Shown here: positions 43,807 through 54,293 of the stretch, one piece after another
How the letters are laid out: each line of letters starts with the position of its first letter
Position numbering within the stretch: the first letter of the stretch is position 1
Assembly (NCBI GenBank): GCA_035291545.1
Contig: DATDRW010000069.1
Location: forward strand, 4,602-68,601
Origin: UBA11373 sp035291545
GTDB lineage: Bacteria > Actinomycetota > Acidimicrobiia > Spongiisociales > UBA11373
Direction of reading: 5' to 3'
DNA: 64,000 bases
Translations under genes and position numbers: made by a program
Notes under the pieces: model-generated
Database searches by the model: none
What the model was told of the DNA's origin: nothing
What the model saw: only the letters and a program-made list of their open reading frames with translations

Positions 43807-45170
43807 GATCGATCGACCAGCAGCGGATTGATCTCGTCCGCCACCAGGGTGATGTCGCCGGCGCCCATGAGCAGCACCAGGTCGCCCGAGCGGACCGCAT
43901 CGGCCACGGCTCGGGCCAGCTGACTCCGGCGCGGGACATACGTGGTCTCGGCACCGGCGGCGGCTGCTGCCTCCGCCACCACCCGCCCGGTGACCCCGGG
44001 AATGGGGGCTTCACCGGCGGCATACACGTCGGTGACGAACACCCGGTGCGCTCCCGCCAGAGCGCGCCCCAATGCCGCGCCGAGGTCGGCGGTGCGGGTG
44101 AAACGGTGCGGTTGGAAGACCGCCACCACCCGGTCCGGGTGGCCGAGCGTGGCGGCGGCAATGCTGGCAGTCACCTCGGTCGGGTGATGAGCGTAATCGT
44201 CGACCACAACGACTCCCCCAACCCGCCCCCGCACCTCGAAGCGGCGGCGCACCCCGGCGTACCCGCGCAAACCCTCGGCGGCTGCGGCAACGTCGATGCC
44301 CAGCTCACCGATGAGGGCGAGCGCTCCCGCGGCGTTGCGCGCCACGTGCTCGCCGGGTTTGGGAACGGCGACCGGCACCCGACCGGCGGGCCCCTCGAGC
44401 ACGAATCCCACTGAGGACGGGCCGTGCTCCAGGAGCGTGACTCGCCAGCGGGCGTCGTCGGCCGTGCCGTATCCGATGACACCGGGCACGGAACCGGCGA
44501 GCCGGCGCCCCCCGGCATCGTCGAGACAGGCCACCACCGGGCCCTCCACGGCCCCGGCCACCCGGGAGAAGGCCGCCTCGAGCCGTTCGACGGTCCCGTA
44601 GTGATCGAGGTGGTCCGCCTCGACGTTGGTCACCACCAGTCCGCGCAGGTGCAAGCCGAGGAATGTCCCAAACGCCTCATCGGCCTCGAGGACGAACAGC
44701 TCCTCTTCGCCGAGGTGGGCATTCGTGTTGAGATCGACGAGCTCGCCGCCCACCATGAACGACGGGTCGCGACCGAGGGCACGCAGGGCGGCGACCAGCA
44801 TCGCCGTGCTCGATGTCTTCCCGTGGGTGCCGGTGACACCGATCGTCGGCAGGCGTCGTGTGATCTCGTCGAGCAGCCTGGGTCGCTCCCACACCTCGAC
44901 CCCGGCGGCCCTCGCCGCCGACAGCTCCGGATCCCGATCGGGAACCGCACTGGAGGCGACCACCAGATCCCAGGATCGCGCCGATTCGGGCCGGTGCCCG
45001 ATCCAGGTCTCGATACCGGCCCCGTCGAGCGCCGAGAGCGCATGCCCCGGCTTGAGATCCGATCCCGTGACGCGGTGACCCGCCTGGGCGAGGATCTTGG
45101 CCAGACCCGACATGCCCACTCCGCCGGCTCCAACGATGTGGATGCGCCGCCGATCGAGGAGCTCAGCCAC
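43803..45170 (-). CDS. murC: UDP-N-acetylmuramate-L-alanine ligase
   Basis: 455 residues. N-terminal HIVGAGGVGMSGLA; ATP loop GVTGTHGKTSS; C-terminal VVDDYAHHPTEV. Adds L-Ala to UDP-MurNAc. The GTG start lies in the murG end (8-base overlap). Confidence 0.97.
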   Translation of the reverse strand: MAELLDRRRIHIVGAGGVGMSGLAKILAQAGHRVTGSDLKPGHALSALDGAGIETWIGHRPESARSWDLVVASSAVPDRDPELSAARAAGVEVWERPRLLDEITRRLPTIGVTGTHGKTSSTAMLVAALRALGRDPSFMVGGELVDLNTNAHLGEEELFVLEADEAFGTFLGLHLRGLVVTNVEADHLDHYGTVERLEAAFSRVAGAVEGPVVACLDDAGGRRLAGSVPGVIGYGTADDARWRVTLLEHGPSSVGFVLEGPAGRVPVAVPKPGEHVARNAAGALALIGELGIDVAAAAEGLRGYAGVRRRFEVRGRVGGVVVVDDYAHHPTEVTASIAAATLGHPDRVVAVFQPHRFTRTADLGAALGRALAGAHRVFVTDVYAAGEAPIPGVTGRVVAEAAAAAGAETTYVPRRSQLARAVADAVRSGDLVLLMGAGDITLVADEINPLLVDRS

Positions 45171-46227
45171 CGGCGACCCCGAGGAGGCGGGAGGCCACTA
45201 ACCGGGAGGCGTCCGGCCTCGCCGTCGCCGCGCAAGCTCGTGCCATGCCGGTGCGACCGGACTCGTCGGAAATCAGCCCGGCCACGACACCGGGGAGGCG
45301 CCGGATCTCATCCTGGGCGACGATCACCGCTCCGCCGACGGAGGTGAGTACCCGGGCATTGGCGACCTGACCGACCCGCTCGAGCGGGACGAACACCGCC
45401 GGTGTCGCCGTGGCGGCGAGCTCGCTCACCGTCATCGCACCGGCGCGGCACACGACGAGATCGACGGCGGCGTAGAAGTTCTGCATATGGGTCTCGAAGG
45501 GGAGCCTCACCCACGGTAGCGAGGGGTCGACGACCTTCCCGATGCCGTGCGCCTCGGGGCCGGTGAGATGGAGCACCGGGACTCCCGCCGCGGACACGAT
45601 CCCGGCCGCAGCCTCATTCAGAGCCCGTGCCCCCAGCGAGCCGCCCAGGATTCCCACCACCGGGCCCTCCATGGGAAGACCGTAGGCCGACCGCGCCCGA
45701 CCGCGGAGTGTGTTGCGGTCGAATGCGGCAAGGGCGGGCCGCAGGGGGTTGCCGACCACCTCGGATCGAGCCAGACGCTCCGCCTTTCCCGGGAGACCGA
45801 GCAGCGTCATGCGAGCGCGGCGGGCTCCGAAGCGCGCAGACAGCGTGGGGTCGGAGTTCTGCTCGTGAACCACAAAGGGCACGCCGGCCTGCCGTGCCGC
45901 CAGCGCCGCCGGGATCGTCACATAGCCGCTCATCGCCAGCACCACAGACACGCCGGACCGCCGCAGCACATCGGCCATCGCCGCCGCCGACCGCCGCACG
46001 ACGATCGGGATGCGCAGATTCTCCACCGTGAACCGGCGGTGCAGCCTGGTGAGATCGAAGCCGACGAAGCGGTACCCGGCCTCGGGTACCGCTCTCGCCT
46101 CGAAGCGGTCGCCCCCGAGGAACAACAGGCTCTCCCGGGGTACCCCCCGCTCCTCGAGCGCCGCAGCGATGGAGAGTGCCGGATAGACGTGCCCCCCGGT
46201 ACCGGCCGCGGCGATGGCCATCGTCAC
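45163..46227 (-). CDS. murG: UDP-GlcNAc transferase MurG
   Basis: 354 residues. GTGGHVYPALSIA near the N-terminus; HEQNSDPTL; GILGGSLGARALNEA; VCRAGAMTVSELAA. It makes lipid II at the inner membrane face. The GTG at 46227 overlaps the ftsW stop (GTGA) and has GAGGTGG seven bases up; an ATG at 46221 is an alternative. Confidence 0.95.
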   Translation of the reverse strand: MTMAIAAAGTGGHVYPALSIAAALEERGVPRESLLFLGGDRFEARAVPEAGYRFVGFDLTRLHRRFTVENLRIPIVVRRSAAAMADVLRRSGVSVVLAMSGYVTIPAALAARQAGVPFVVHEQNSDPTLSARFGARRARMTLLGLPGKAERLARSEVVGNPLRPALAAFDRNTLRGRARSAYGLPMEGPVVGILGGSLGARALNEAAAGIVSAAGVPVLHLTGPEAHGIGKVVDPSLPWVRLPFETHMQNFYAAVDLVVCRAGAMTVSELAATATPAVFVPLERVGQVANARVLTSVGGAVIVAQDEIRRLPGVVAGLISDESGRTGMARACAATARPDASRLVASRLLGVAGG

Positions 46228-47393
46228 CGCGCCGCCACCTCGAACTCGACCGGGTGGCGGGCCACGCTCACCAGCACTCCGACGGCGACCAGCGAGATCA
46301 CGAGGGCGCTTCCACCGAACGAAACGAAGGGCAGCGGAACGCCGGTGATGGGAAGGATGCCGGTGACACCTCCGATGTTGACGATCGCCTGAACCGACAG
46401 CCAGGTGGTGATGCCGACCGCAACCAGGCGGCCGAACCGGTCGGTGCACCGGCGGGCGATGGCGAGCCCGGCCACGGTGAATACCGCGAACAGGGCGATC
46501 ACGCTCAGGGATCCGGCGAGACCGGTCTCCTCGCCGAGAATGGCGAAGACGAAGTCGGTGTGCGCATTGGGCAAGAACGACCAGCGGGCCCGGCTCGCCC
46601 CGAGGCCGACGCCCCACATTCCTCCCGTCCCCAGTGCGACGAGGCTCTGCACCGCCTGGTACGAGTTGCCCAGCGGATCGCTCTGCAGGTCGAGGAATCC
46701 GGTGATCCGCGCCCACCGATACGGCGAGGAGTAGGCGAGAACGAAAGCGACGCAGGATCCCGCAACTGCGCTTCCGAGCACGAGACCGAGCGGGGCGGCG
46801 CTCGCCAACACGATGGCAAACCCGCCGGCGGAGACCAGCAGCGTGGTCCCCAGGTCGGGCTGCACCATCACCAGCGCCCCCACCAGCCCGACCGAGCACA
46901 GCAACGGCCACAGGAACGCCCATGGACGGTCCATGTGATGCTCCCGCCTGCTCACCAGGGTCGCCAGGAACAGCACGGTGGTGAGCTTGGCGATCTCCGA
47001 TGGCTGCACCGAGACCGGGCCGATGATGAGCCACCGCGTCGCCCCGTTGGCCCGCACCCCGAACGCCACCACGGCGGCGAGCAGCGCCACGCTCCCCACG
47101 AAGAGCGGGAATGACATCCGCCGCCACCAGCGCAGCGGGATCAAGGCCGCGATCACCATGGCCACCACGCCGCCCACCAGCCACACCACCTGGCGCTTGA
47201 AATAGAAGAGACCATCACCGGACTCGCGCAGGCCGACCACCGACGAGGCCGAGAGCAGTGCCCCCAGTCCGACCACGATCAGCAGCACGACCGGCACGAG
47301 GACGAACCCGATCGATCGCGAGACTCCCCGTTCGTAGATGAGGGCGCGGCGAACCGCCGCACGCGACGACGGTACGGCGACGACTCCGGCCAC
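46224..47393 (-). CDS. ftsW: Peptidoglycan polymerase/flippase FtsW
   Basis: 389 residues, about ten membrane helices, SEDS family. Conserved NGATRWLIIGPVSVQPSEIAKL region and GVPLPFVSFGGSAL near the C-terminus. Septal glycan polymerase acting with FtsI. GTG at 47393, four bases after the murD stop and with AGGAGG upstream. Position after murD supports FtsW over RodA. Confidence 0.95.
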   Translation of the reverse strand: MAGVVAVPSSRAAVRRALIYERGVSRSIGFVLVPVVLLIVVGLGALLSASSVVGLRESGDGLFYFKRQVVWLVGGVVAMVIAALIPLRWWRRMSFPLFVGSVALLAAVVAFGVRANGATRWLIIGPVSVQPSEIAKLTTVLFLATLVSRREHHMDRPWAFLWPLLCSVGLVGALVMVQPDLGTTLLVSAGGFAIVLASAAPLGLVLGSAVAGSCVAFVLAYSSPYRWARITGFLDLQSDPLGNSYQAVQSLVALGTGGMWGVGLGASRARWSFLPNAHTDFVFAILGEETGLAGSLSVIALFAVFTVAGLAIARRCTDRFGRLVAVGITTWLSVQAIVNIGGVTGILPITGVPLPFVSFGGSALVISLVAVGVLVSVARHPVEFEVAAR

Positions 47394-47394
47394 C

Positions 47395-48675
47395 TCAGGC
47401 CTCCTTCCGGATGCGGACGGCGGCGGCGAAGCGGTCGCCGCGATCGCCGTATGAGCGGAACATGTCGAACGAGGCACAGCCCGGAGCGAGTAGGACCGTG
47501 TCGCCTTCCCGGGCGATCCCGTCGGCGACGACGACCGCCTCCTCGAGTGTGGCCGCCACGATGGTCCGCGGTGACGCCGCGGCCAGCACCGGAGCGGCCT
47601 CGCCGATGGCGACGATCGCCCGGACGTTCTCCTCGGCGGCAAGGGGCGCCACGTCGAGACCCTTCGCCCTCCCTCCGGCGATGAGCACCACCGACGGGTA
47701 GGCGCGGATCGCAGCCAGGGCGGCGTGCGGATTCGTCGCCTTGGAATCGTCGACCCAGGTGACTCCGGCCCACGTTCCCACCATCTGCCGCCGATGCTTC
47801 CCCGTGCGATAGGCCCGGGCCGCCCGCTCGACGGCGGACGGATCGGCGCCGAGGTGGAGCGCACCGGCGGCGGCGGCGGCGATGTCGACCACGAACGCGG
47901 CGTCGTCACGAACCATGCCGGTCAGCGGGATCGCGGCGGCGCCGACCCGAAGCACTCCGCCGGCCACCCCCCACCCACCGGCCGGTACCCGGTCGGCGCT
48001 CACCGGCACCTTACGCGCGGTCGCCGGCGCCACGGCGACGATGGCCCCCGGGTCGTCGGCGTCGAAAACGACGATGTCGTCGCCGGTCTGGCGTTCCAGC
48101 ACACGCTGTTTGGCGGCGGCGTACCGCTCCATCGTGAGGTGCCAGTCGAGGTGGTCCGGGGCGACATTGAGCAGTACCGCGGCGACGGCGTGGAAGCTGT
48201 CGACGAACCGGAGCTGGAACGACGACGCCTCCACCACCAGCACGTCCCACTCCCGATCGTCCACCCCGCACAGCGGGTCGCCGATGTTGCCGACTGCCGC
48301 CGCCCGCAGACCAGACTCCGCGAGCATCGCCGCCGCCGCCTCGGTGATGGTCGTCTTCCCGTTGGTGGCGGTGACCGCCAGGATCGGGAGCCGCACGTTG
48401 CGGTAGCCGAGCTCCAACTCGCTCCACACCGTGAGCCCTGCGGCCAGGGCATCGGCGACGGGTGGAGCATGCTCGGGCACGCCCGGGCTGGGCACGACCA
48501 GATCGACACCGTCGAGCAGCGACCGATCCCAGGCCCCGCCATGGGTGGCGTCGGCATCGACGCCGGCGATTGCGGCCGGATCGGAGTCGTAGACGATCAC
48601 CTTCTCACCCCGGGAACGGAGGAGACGCGCCGCGGCCCGCCCGCTGATGGCTGCACCGATGACGAGTGCCGTCAT
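47395..48675 (-). CDS. murD: UDP-MurNAc-L-Ala:D-Glu ligase
   Basis: 426 residues. Mur ligase ATP loop AVTATNGKTTITEA; VEASSFQL; NVAPDHLDWH; WVDDSKATNPHAALAAI. Adds D-Glu. The ATG at 48675 overlaps the mraY stop (ATGA). Confidence 0.96.
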   Translation of the reverse strand: MTALVIGAAISGRAAARLLRSRGEKVIVYDSDPAAIAGVDADATHGGAWDRSLLDGVDLVVPSPGVPEHAPPVADALAAGLTVWSELELGYRNVRLPILAVTATNGKTTITEAAAAMLAESGLRAAAVGNIGDPLCGVDDREWDVLVVEASSFQLRFVDSFHAVAAVLLNVAPDHLDWHLTMERYAAAKQRVLERQTGDDIVVFDADDPGAIVAVAPATARKVPVSADRVPAGGWGVAGGVLRVGAAAIPLTGMVRDDAAFVVDIAAAAAGALHLGADPSAVERAARAYRTGKHRRQMVGTWAGVTWVDDSKATNPHAALAAIRAYPSVVLIAGGRAKGLDVAPLAAEENVRAIVAIGEAAPVLAAASPRTIVAATLEEAVVVADGIAREGDTVLLAPGCASFDMFRSYGDRGDRFAAAVRIRKEA

Positions 48676-49718
48676 CCGATCCCTCCCGAGGTGATGAAGT
48701 CGCCGTAGAACAGCCCGAGGCCGAACGCCACGAACAGTGCCGCCAGGATCCAGAAGCGGACGATCACGGTGGTCTCGGGCCAGCCCTTCAATTCGAAGTG
48801 GTGATGGAGTGGCGCCATCCGGAAGATGCGCCTGCCGAAGCCGCGGAACGCGACCACCTGCACGATCACCGAGACGGTCTCGAACACGTAGAGGCCGCCG
48901 AGCACGACCAGGAGCAGATGGGTGTTGGTGAGCAGGGCAAGGGCGGCCATGGCGCCGCCGAGGGCCTGCGACCCGGTGTCGCCCATGATGATCTGTGCCG
49001 GAGCCGCATTCCACCACAGGAACCCGAGGGTGGCCCCGACGAGGCCTGCGGAGAGCATCGCCATCTCCAGCGTGCCGACCACCGCATAGAACTCGGGATG
49101 ACGGAACTGCCAGAACGAAATGATCATGAACGCGCCGAACACCAGGGCGGCGGAGCCCGAGGCGAGCCCGTCGAGCCCGTCGGTGAAGTTCACCGCGTTC
49201 GAGGCCGCGGTGAACAAGAGCAGGACCCAGACCACGTAGAACCAGCCGAGGTCGATCCCCAGCGGCCGGGTGAAAGCCATTTCGGTGCTGGCGCCGTAGC
49301 CCACGGCGCCCCAGGCGAAGAGTCCGGCGATGGCCAGCTGACCGGCGAACTTCCAGCGCTTCTTCAGACCGAGATTGCGTGCCTTGGTGACCTTGGCGAA
49401 GTCGTCGAGGAAGCCGATGAGACCCATGCCGACGAATGCGAGCAGCACCAGCAGCCCCGGGGTGAGGAACGGTTTGAAGTTCAGGCTGACGTCCCCCGCC
49501 GGGGTGCGGGCATCGAGATGTCCGGCGAGCCATCCCATCGCCACGGCGAGGATCATCACCAGACCCCCCATCGTCGGGGTCCCCTGCTTGTGGGCGTGAT
49601 CGACCTCGTCCTGGATGAACTGGCCGATGCCCTGGGCCCGGAAGAACCGGATCGCCACCGGCGTCGCCAGGATCGTGACGAAAAAGGCCACACCCGCCGA
49701 AAGCAGCATCGCGATCAT
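48672..49718 (-). CDS. mraY: Phospho-MurNAc-pentapeptide transferase
   Basis: 348 residues, ten membrane helices. DHAHKQGTPTMGGLVM, NFTDGLDGLASGSA and HHHFELKGWPE are the MraY signatures. It makes lipid I. Its ATG overlaps the murF stop (ATGA). Confidence 0.98.
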   Translation of the reverse strand: MIAMLLSAGVAFFVTILATPVAIRFFRAQGIGQFIQDEVDHAHKQGTPTMGGLVMILAVAMGWLAGHLDARTPAGDVSLNFKPFLTPGLLVLLAFVGMGLIGFLDDFAKVTKARNLGLKKRWKFAGQLAIAGLFAWGAVGYGASTEMAFTRPLGIDLGWFYVVWVLLLFTAASNAVNFTDGLDGLASGSAALVFGAFMIISFWQFRHPEFYAVVGTLEMAMLSAGLVGATLGFLWWNAAPAQIIMGDTGSQALGGAMAALALLTNTHLLLVVLGGLYVFETVSVIVQVVAFRGFGRRIFRMAPLHHHFELKGWPETTVIVRFWILAALFVAFGLGLFYGDFITSGGIG

Positions 49719-51055
49719 GCCGCAGCACCTCCTCCGATCAGTTCCGGGAGCCGTTCGAGTCCGGTCGCTCGCGACGCCTTGACCAGTACGACGTCCCCGG
49801 GACGGAGCCGGCCGGCGACGGCCTCGGCCGCCTCGACCAGGTCACCGACCGCGGCCACGACGGCCGTGCCCGCTCCTCTGGCGATACCGGGGTCCTCGCC
49901 GACCACGACCACCATGAAGCCGAGCGCGGCGGCTCGCCGTCCCACCTCCTCGTGCAGAGCCGGGGAAGCGGCGCCGAGCTCGTGCATCATCCCGAGGACC
50001 GCGACGTGTCGACCCGGCATGGCGGCCACCGTCGTCAGAGCCGACTCCATCGAGGCCGGGTTGGCGTTGTAGGCGTCGTTGACCACGAGAACCGTTCCTC
50101 CGAGGACGGACCTCTCCACGACCTCCATCCGCCACGGCGACAGCCGCACTCCGGAGAGCCGGCCGGCCGCCTCGGCGAAATCCACCCCCAAGGCGAGTGC
50201 GGCGGCCACCGCAGCCGCGGCATTGGTCGGTTGGTGGCGTCCCGCGGCGGCGAGGACGATGTGAGCCCGTTTCCCGGCGTGGAGCATGGTGAACGATGCC
50301 CTTCCCCGGGGGTCGACGGTCACGTCTTGTGCGGCGACGTCGGCAGAGGGGTCCTCGCCGAAGGTGATCATCGGTCCCCGGCGCATCGTGAGGAGAACGG
50401 GATCGGCCACCGGGAGCACGGCGACTCCCTGTGGGGAGAGTGCCGCAACGAGCTCCCACTTGGCACGACGAACGGTGTCGATGTCGCCGAACATCTCGAG
50501 GTGGGCGGGGCCGACGTTGGTGATCACGGCGACGTCCGGACGGATCACCCCGCCGAGAGCCGCGATGTGCCCCAAGCCCCGACTTCCCACTTCCACCACC
50601 AGGGCGACGGCATCGTCCGGGCAGGCGAGCACGGTGAGCGGCACCCCGATCTCGTTGTTGTACGAGCTCGGGGCGGCGTAGGCGCCCGGTCCAACTGCTG
50701 CGGCGATCAGGTCCTTGGTCGTCGTCTTTCCGGTGCTGCCGGTCACCGCCACCACCGGAGCCGACAGCTCCGTGCGGCGGCGGGCGCCGAGGGCGGCGAG
50801 GGCGGTGAGCGGATCGGCGGTCTCGACCCCGGCGGCGCCCTCGGGGAGGCGTCCCGGTTCGACCAGCGCCGCCGCGGCACCCGCGGCAAACGCCGCCGTT
50901 ACGAATTCGTGGCCGTCGGCAGCCTTTCCGCGTAGCGCCACGAAGAGCGCTCCCGGGGCGGCTCGACGCGAGTCGATCACGACCGAGGTGATCGTGGCAG
51001 TGCCGACGGCGACCCCACCGATGGTGGCTGCAACCGAGTCGAGATCCCACTTCAC
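49715..51055 (-). CDS. murF: UDP-MurNAc-tripeptide D-Ala-D-Ala ligase
   Basis: 446 residues. VTGSTGKTTTKDL ATP loop; NAYNANPASMESAL reads VVNDAYNANPASM; DVVLVKASRATGLE at the end. Adds D-Ala-D-Ala. GTG overlaps the murE stop (GTGA). Confidence 0.97.
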   Translation of the reverse strand: MKWDLDSVAATIGGVAVGTATITSVVIDSRRAAPGALFVALRGKAADGHEFVTAAFAAGAAAALVEPGRLPEGAAGVETADPLTALAALGARRRTELSAPVVAVTGSTGKTTTKDLIAAAVGPGAYAAPSSYNNEIGVPLTVLACPDDAVALVVEVGSRGLGHIAALGGVIRPDVAVITNVGPAHLEMFGDIDTVRRAKWELVAALSPQGVAVLPVADPVLLTMRRGPMITFGEDPSADVAAQDVTVDPRGRASFTMLHAGKRAHIVLAAAGRHQPTNAAAAVAAALALGVDFAEAAGRLSGVRLSPWRMEVVERSVLGGTVLVVNDAYNANPASMESALTTVAAMPGRHVAVLGMMHELGAASPALHEEVGRRAAALGFMVVVVGEDPGIARGAGTAVVAAVGDLVEAAEAVAGRLRPGDVVLVKASRATGLERLPELIGGGAAA

Positions 51056-52506
51056 AGCTTCTCAGCCTCCTCGACGGCAACCACTCGATCGTCGAAGGGA
51101 ACGACTCGGTCGCCGAAGTCCTGTGTCTGCTCGTGGCCCTTGCCGAGGAGGAGCACGACGTCGCCGGGCCGGGCAACCCCGACGGCGCGGGAGATGGCCC
51201 GGCGGCGGTCGATCTCGACGATCACCTCTGCCGGTCCGTGTGACCCGGCCACGACCTCGGCGAGGACGTCCTCCGGCCGCTCGCTGCGGGGGTTGTCGGT
51301 GGTGAGGACTGCGACATCTGCTCGGCAGGCGGCGCTCCCCATGAGGGGGCGCTTCGCCCGGTCACGGTCACCGCCGGCGCCGGCGACCACGATGACGCGC
51401 CCCGAACCCGCGAGGATCTCCCGCGCCGCCCCGATCACCGCCACGATCCCGTTGGGGGTGTGGGCGTAATCGACGACCACGGTGAAGCCGCCGCCGGTCG
51501 CCACCAAATCGAAGCGGCCCGGGACCCGATCCACCGAGGCGATCCCCGCGGCGATCGCGCCGTCATCGATGCCGAGGCTGCGGGCACAGGCTGCCGCCAG
51601 CGCGGCATTGGCCACGTTGAACCGCCCGGCCAGCGGCACCTCGAGTTCCAGCGATCGACTGCCGTTGCCGAGGGAGAAACGGGAGCCGGAGAAGGCGAGC
51701 GCCACGCCTCCGACCCGCAGGTCGGCGTCTTGGCTCGTCCCCACGGCCATCACCGGAAGGGAAAGGCCGCCGGCGACGCGACGGCCCGCCTCGTCGTCGA
51801 TCCACACCACCGCGCGCTCGCATTGCGCGAACAGGGCGACCTTGGCCCGCTCGTACGACTCCATGTCTCCGTGGAAGTCGAGGTGATCCTGGGACAGATT
51901 CGTAAATGCCCCCACCCGGAACCTGGTCTCGGCGACCCTCCCCAGGCTGAGCGCGTGGGACGACACCTCCACCGCGGCCACGTCGACCCCGGCGTCGACC
52001 ATCCTGCGGAGCATCCGCTGGAAGTCCGTCGCCTCCGGGGTGGTGCGCACCATCGGGACGAACCGCCCCCGAATCCTCGCCCCCACCGTTCCGGCCATTG
52101 CCTCGGGAATGCCGGCGCGCCGACAGATGCTCTCGATGAGATGGGTGACGGTGGTCTTGCCGTTCGTCCCGGTCACCCCGACGAGACGCAGCCGGTCGGA
52201 TGGCCGTCCGTGCACCTCGGCGGCAAGCGGCGCCAGCGCGGCCCGGGTGTCGGCCACCACCAGCGCCGGCACCCGGACGGCATCGTCGCGAACCTCCACG
52301 CAGACCGCGGGAGACCCCGCCGCCACCGCGGTGGGAACGAACCGGTGTCCGTCGGTGGTGCGTCCCCTCACCGCGACGAACAGCACGCCGACACCGGCGG
52401 CGCGGGAGTCGTGCGTTACGTCGGTGACGGCGACTGCGCCGTCACCGAAAACGACGCCCCGGCACACCGGTGCGAGCGCAGCGAGGGTGATGGGATCAGC
52501 CGGCAT
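51052..52506 (-). CDS. murE: UDP-MurNAc-tripeptide synthetase, DAP type
   Basis: 484 residues. ATP loop VGVTGTNGKTTVTHL; DNPR motif TTDNPRSERPEDV, which is specific for meso-diaminopimelate. So the wall has DAP at position 3. Overlaps ftsI by 11 bases. Confidence 0.97.
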   Translation of the reverse strand: MPADPITLAALAPVCRGVVFGDGAVAVTDVTHDSRAAGVGVLFVAVRGRTTDGHRFVPTAVAAGSPAVCVEVRDDAVRVPALVVADTRAALAPLAAEVHGRPSDRLRLVGVTGTNGKTTVTHLIESICRRAGIPEAMAGTVGARIRGRFVPMVRTTPEATDFQRMLRRMVDAGVDVAAVEVSSHALSLGRVAETRFRVGAFTNLSQDHLDFHGDMESYERAKVALFAQCERAVVWIDDEAGRRVAGGLSLPVMAVGTSQDADLRVGGVALAFSGSRFSLGNGSRSLELEVPLAGRFNVANAALAAACARSLGIDDGAIAAGIASVDRVPGRFDLVATGGGFTVVVDYAHTPNGIVAVIGAAREILAGSGRVIVVAGAGGDRDRAKRPLMGSAACRADVAVLTTDNPRSERPEDVLAEVVAGSHGPAEVIVEIDRRRAISRAVGVARPGDVVLLLGKGHEQTQDFGDRVVPFDDRVVAVEEAEKL

Positions 52507-54238
52507 CGGGTGCGACCCCCAGTTGATTGAGTGCCGCCAGTGTCACTGCGGAGAAGACCGGAGCCGCCCCCCGTCCCCCGGTGGCATCTGTGCGCGGCGA
52601 GTCGAGCACGACGGCGACGACCACCCGGGGGACGTCGATGGGGGCCATGCCGATGAAGCTCGCCACGACTTCGTCCTCGCTGTACGCCTGGCTGTCTTCC
52701 AGATACTTCTCGGTCGTGCCGGTCTTCCCGCCGACACGGTATCCGGGGACCGCGGCCAAGGATCCGGTGCCGACCTCGACCACCGCCTGGAGCATCGAGC
52801 GCATCTGCTCGGCCGTCGCCGCAGAGAGCACGCGTCGCTTCAGGAAATCGAATGGCACGCGGGTCCCGTCGGCATCAACGATCTCGGCGACGAGGTGCGG
52901 CTGCACCCAGATGCCGTCGTTGGCCACGGCGGCGTACACCATCGCCATCTGCAGGGCGGTGACGGACACGTGATAGCCGATCGAGGTGCCGGCGACGCAC
53001 GTGGTCAGGCACCACTCCTCGGGTTCGCGCAGCACACCCGAAGCCTCACCCGGAAAATCGATTCCGGTGACGGTGCCCTCGCCGAACGCCGCCATGAAGG
53101 TATGCAGGCGTCGCGCCCCGAGTTGCTCTCCGATGAGAATCGTGCCGAGGTTGGAGGAGTAGGTGACGATCTCGGTGACCGTGAGCACGTCCGCATGGTC
53201 GGTGAAATCCTCGAACACCGTGTCCTGGATGGCGATCTCATCCGGGATCTGGTACGACGTCCCGGGGGCGACGAGGCCGGACTCGAGCGCACCGGAGATC
53301 GTCACCACCTTCTGTGTGGAACCGGGCTCGAAGACGTCGGTCACGGCGCGGTTGCGCAGCGCCTCGTCCGGGATCGAGCCTCGCTCATTCGGGTCGTAGG
53401 TGGGCAGGTTGACCATGGCGAGGATCGCCCCGGTGGCGGGATCGAGCACCACCACCGATCCCGCCTCGGCTCCCGTCCGTTCCATCGCCTCGGCGAGCGC
53501 CCTTCCGGCGGCGAACTGAATCTCGGACTTGATCGTGAGCACGAGGTCGGCGCCGGGTTCGGCGGGCTCTATCCGGTGCTCCCCCTGTGGGATGGCCAGG
53601 CCCTCAGGATCTCGCTCCACCACCAGCGAGCCGGGATGTCCGGCGAGGGCGGCGTCGTAGTAGAGCTCGAGCCCCTCGAGTCCGACGTTGTCGTCAGCCC
53701 TCACGAACCCGACCACGTGGGCGGCGAGGTCCCCCGCCGGGTACAGCCGCTTCGGCTCGACGAGCAGGTACACCCCGGGAAGGTCGGCCTGCCGGATCGG
53801 ATCGGCCACCGCCGGGTCGAGCTGGCGGGCCACGTACACGAACTCGGTGTCCGAAGCGAGCGCCGCCAGGACTTCGCGTGCCTCGCGCCCGACGAGCGGG
53901 GCCAAGGTCCGGGAGACGTCCACCGGGTCTTCGATCTCACGGGGATTTGCGTACACCGTGATCGCATCCACGGTCACCGCGAGTTCACGGCCGTCACGGT
54001 CGAAGATCGTGCCGCGGTCGGCGGCCAGAGTGAGCCGTTGCAGCCGTTGGTCGAGCCCGCGGGCGGCGAACTCCTCGGCCCGGGCACCCTGCACCACGAT
54101 CAACCGATAGCCGACCATGGACCAGGCGAGCACGAGCACGACGCCTACGCCCGCGAGGCGCGCATTCAGACGACGCGGCCGTGCCTCCACTGTTCTCCTC
54201 CTCGGCGTCGTCGTGATGTCCCGACCGGGGCGCCGCAC
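52496..54238 (-). CDS. ftsI: Septal transpeptidase FtsI (PBP2B/PBP3)
   Basis: 580 residues. One membrane helix (about 29-45), dimerisation domain with RGTIFDRDGRELA, then the penicillin-binding domain with Ser307 in PGSTQK, SSN (361-363) and KTG (505-507). Two cysteines (410, 414; WCLTTC) near the SSN-KTG loop could be a disulfide. No PASTA domain. It cross-links septal peptidoglycan with FtsW. Confidence 0.96.
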   Translation of the reverse strand: MRRPGRDITTTPRRRTVEARPRRLNARLAGVGVVLVLAWSMVGYRLIVVQGARAEEFAARGLDQRLQRLTLAADRGTIFDRDGRELAVTVDAITVYANPREIEDPVDVSRTLAPLVGREAREVLAALASDTEFVYVARQLDPAVADPIRQADLPGVYLLVEPKRLYPAGDLAAHVVGFVRADDNVGLEGLELYYDAALAGHPGSLVVERDPEGLAIPQGEHRIEPAEPGADLVLTIKSEIQFAAGRALAEAMERTGAEAGSVVVLDPATGAILAMVNLPTYDPNERGSIPDEALRNRAVTDVFEPGSTQKVVTISGALESGLVAPGTSYQIPDEIAIQDTVFEDFTDHADVLTVTEIVTYSSNLGTILIGEQLGARRLHTFMAAFGEGTVTGIDFPGEASGVLREPEEWCLTTCVAGTSIGYHVSVTALQMAMVYAAVANDGIWVQPHLVAEIVDADGTRVPFDFLKRRVLSAATAEQMRSMLQAVVEVGTGSLAAVPGYRVGGKTGTTEKYLEDSQAYSEDEVVASFIGMAPIDVPRVVVAVVLDSPRTDATGGRGAAPVFSAVTLAALNQLGVAPDAG

Positions 54239-54293
54239 CGGGGTGCGAAACCCGTTCTCCTCGGGGTGGCCGGAGCCTCTTCCCCGCGCCGTG

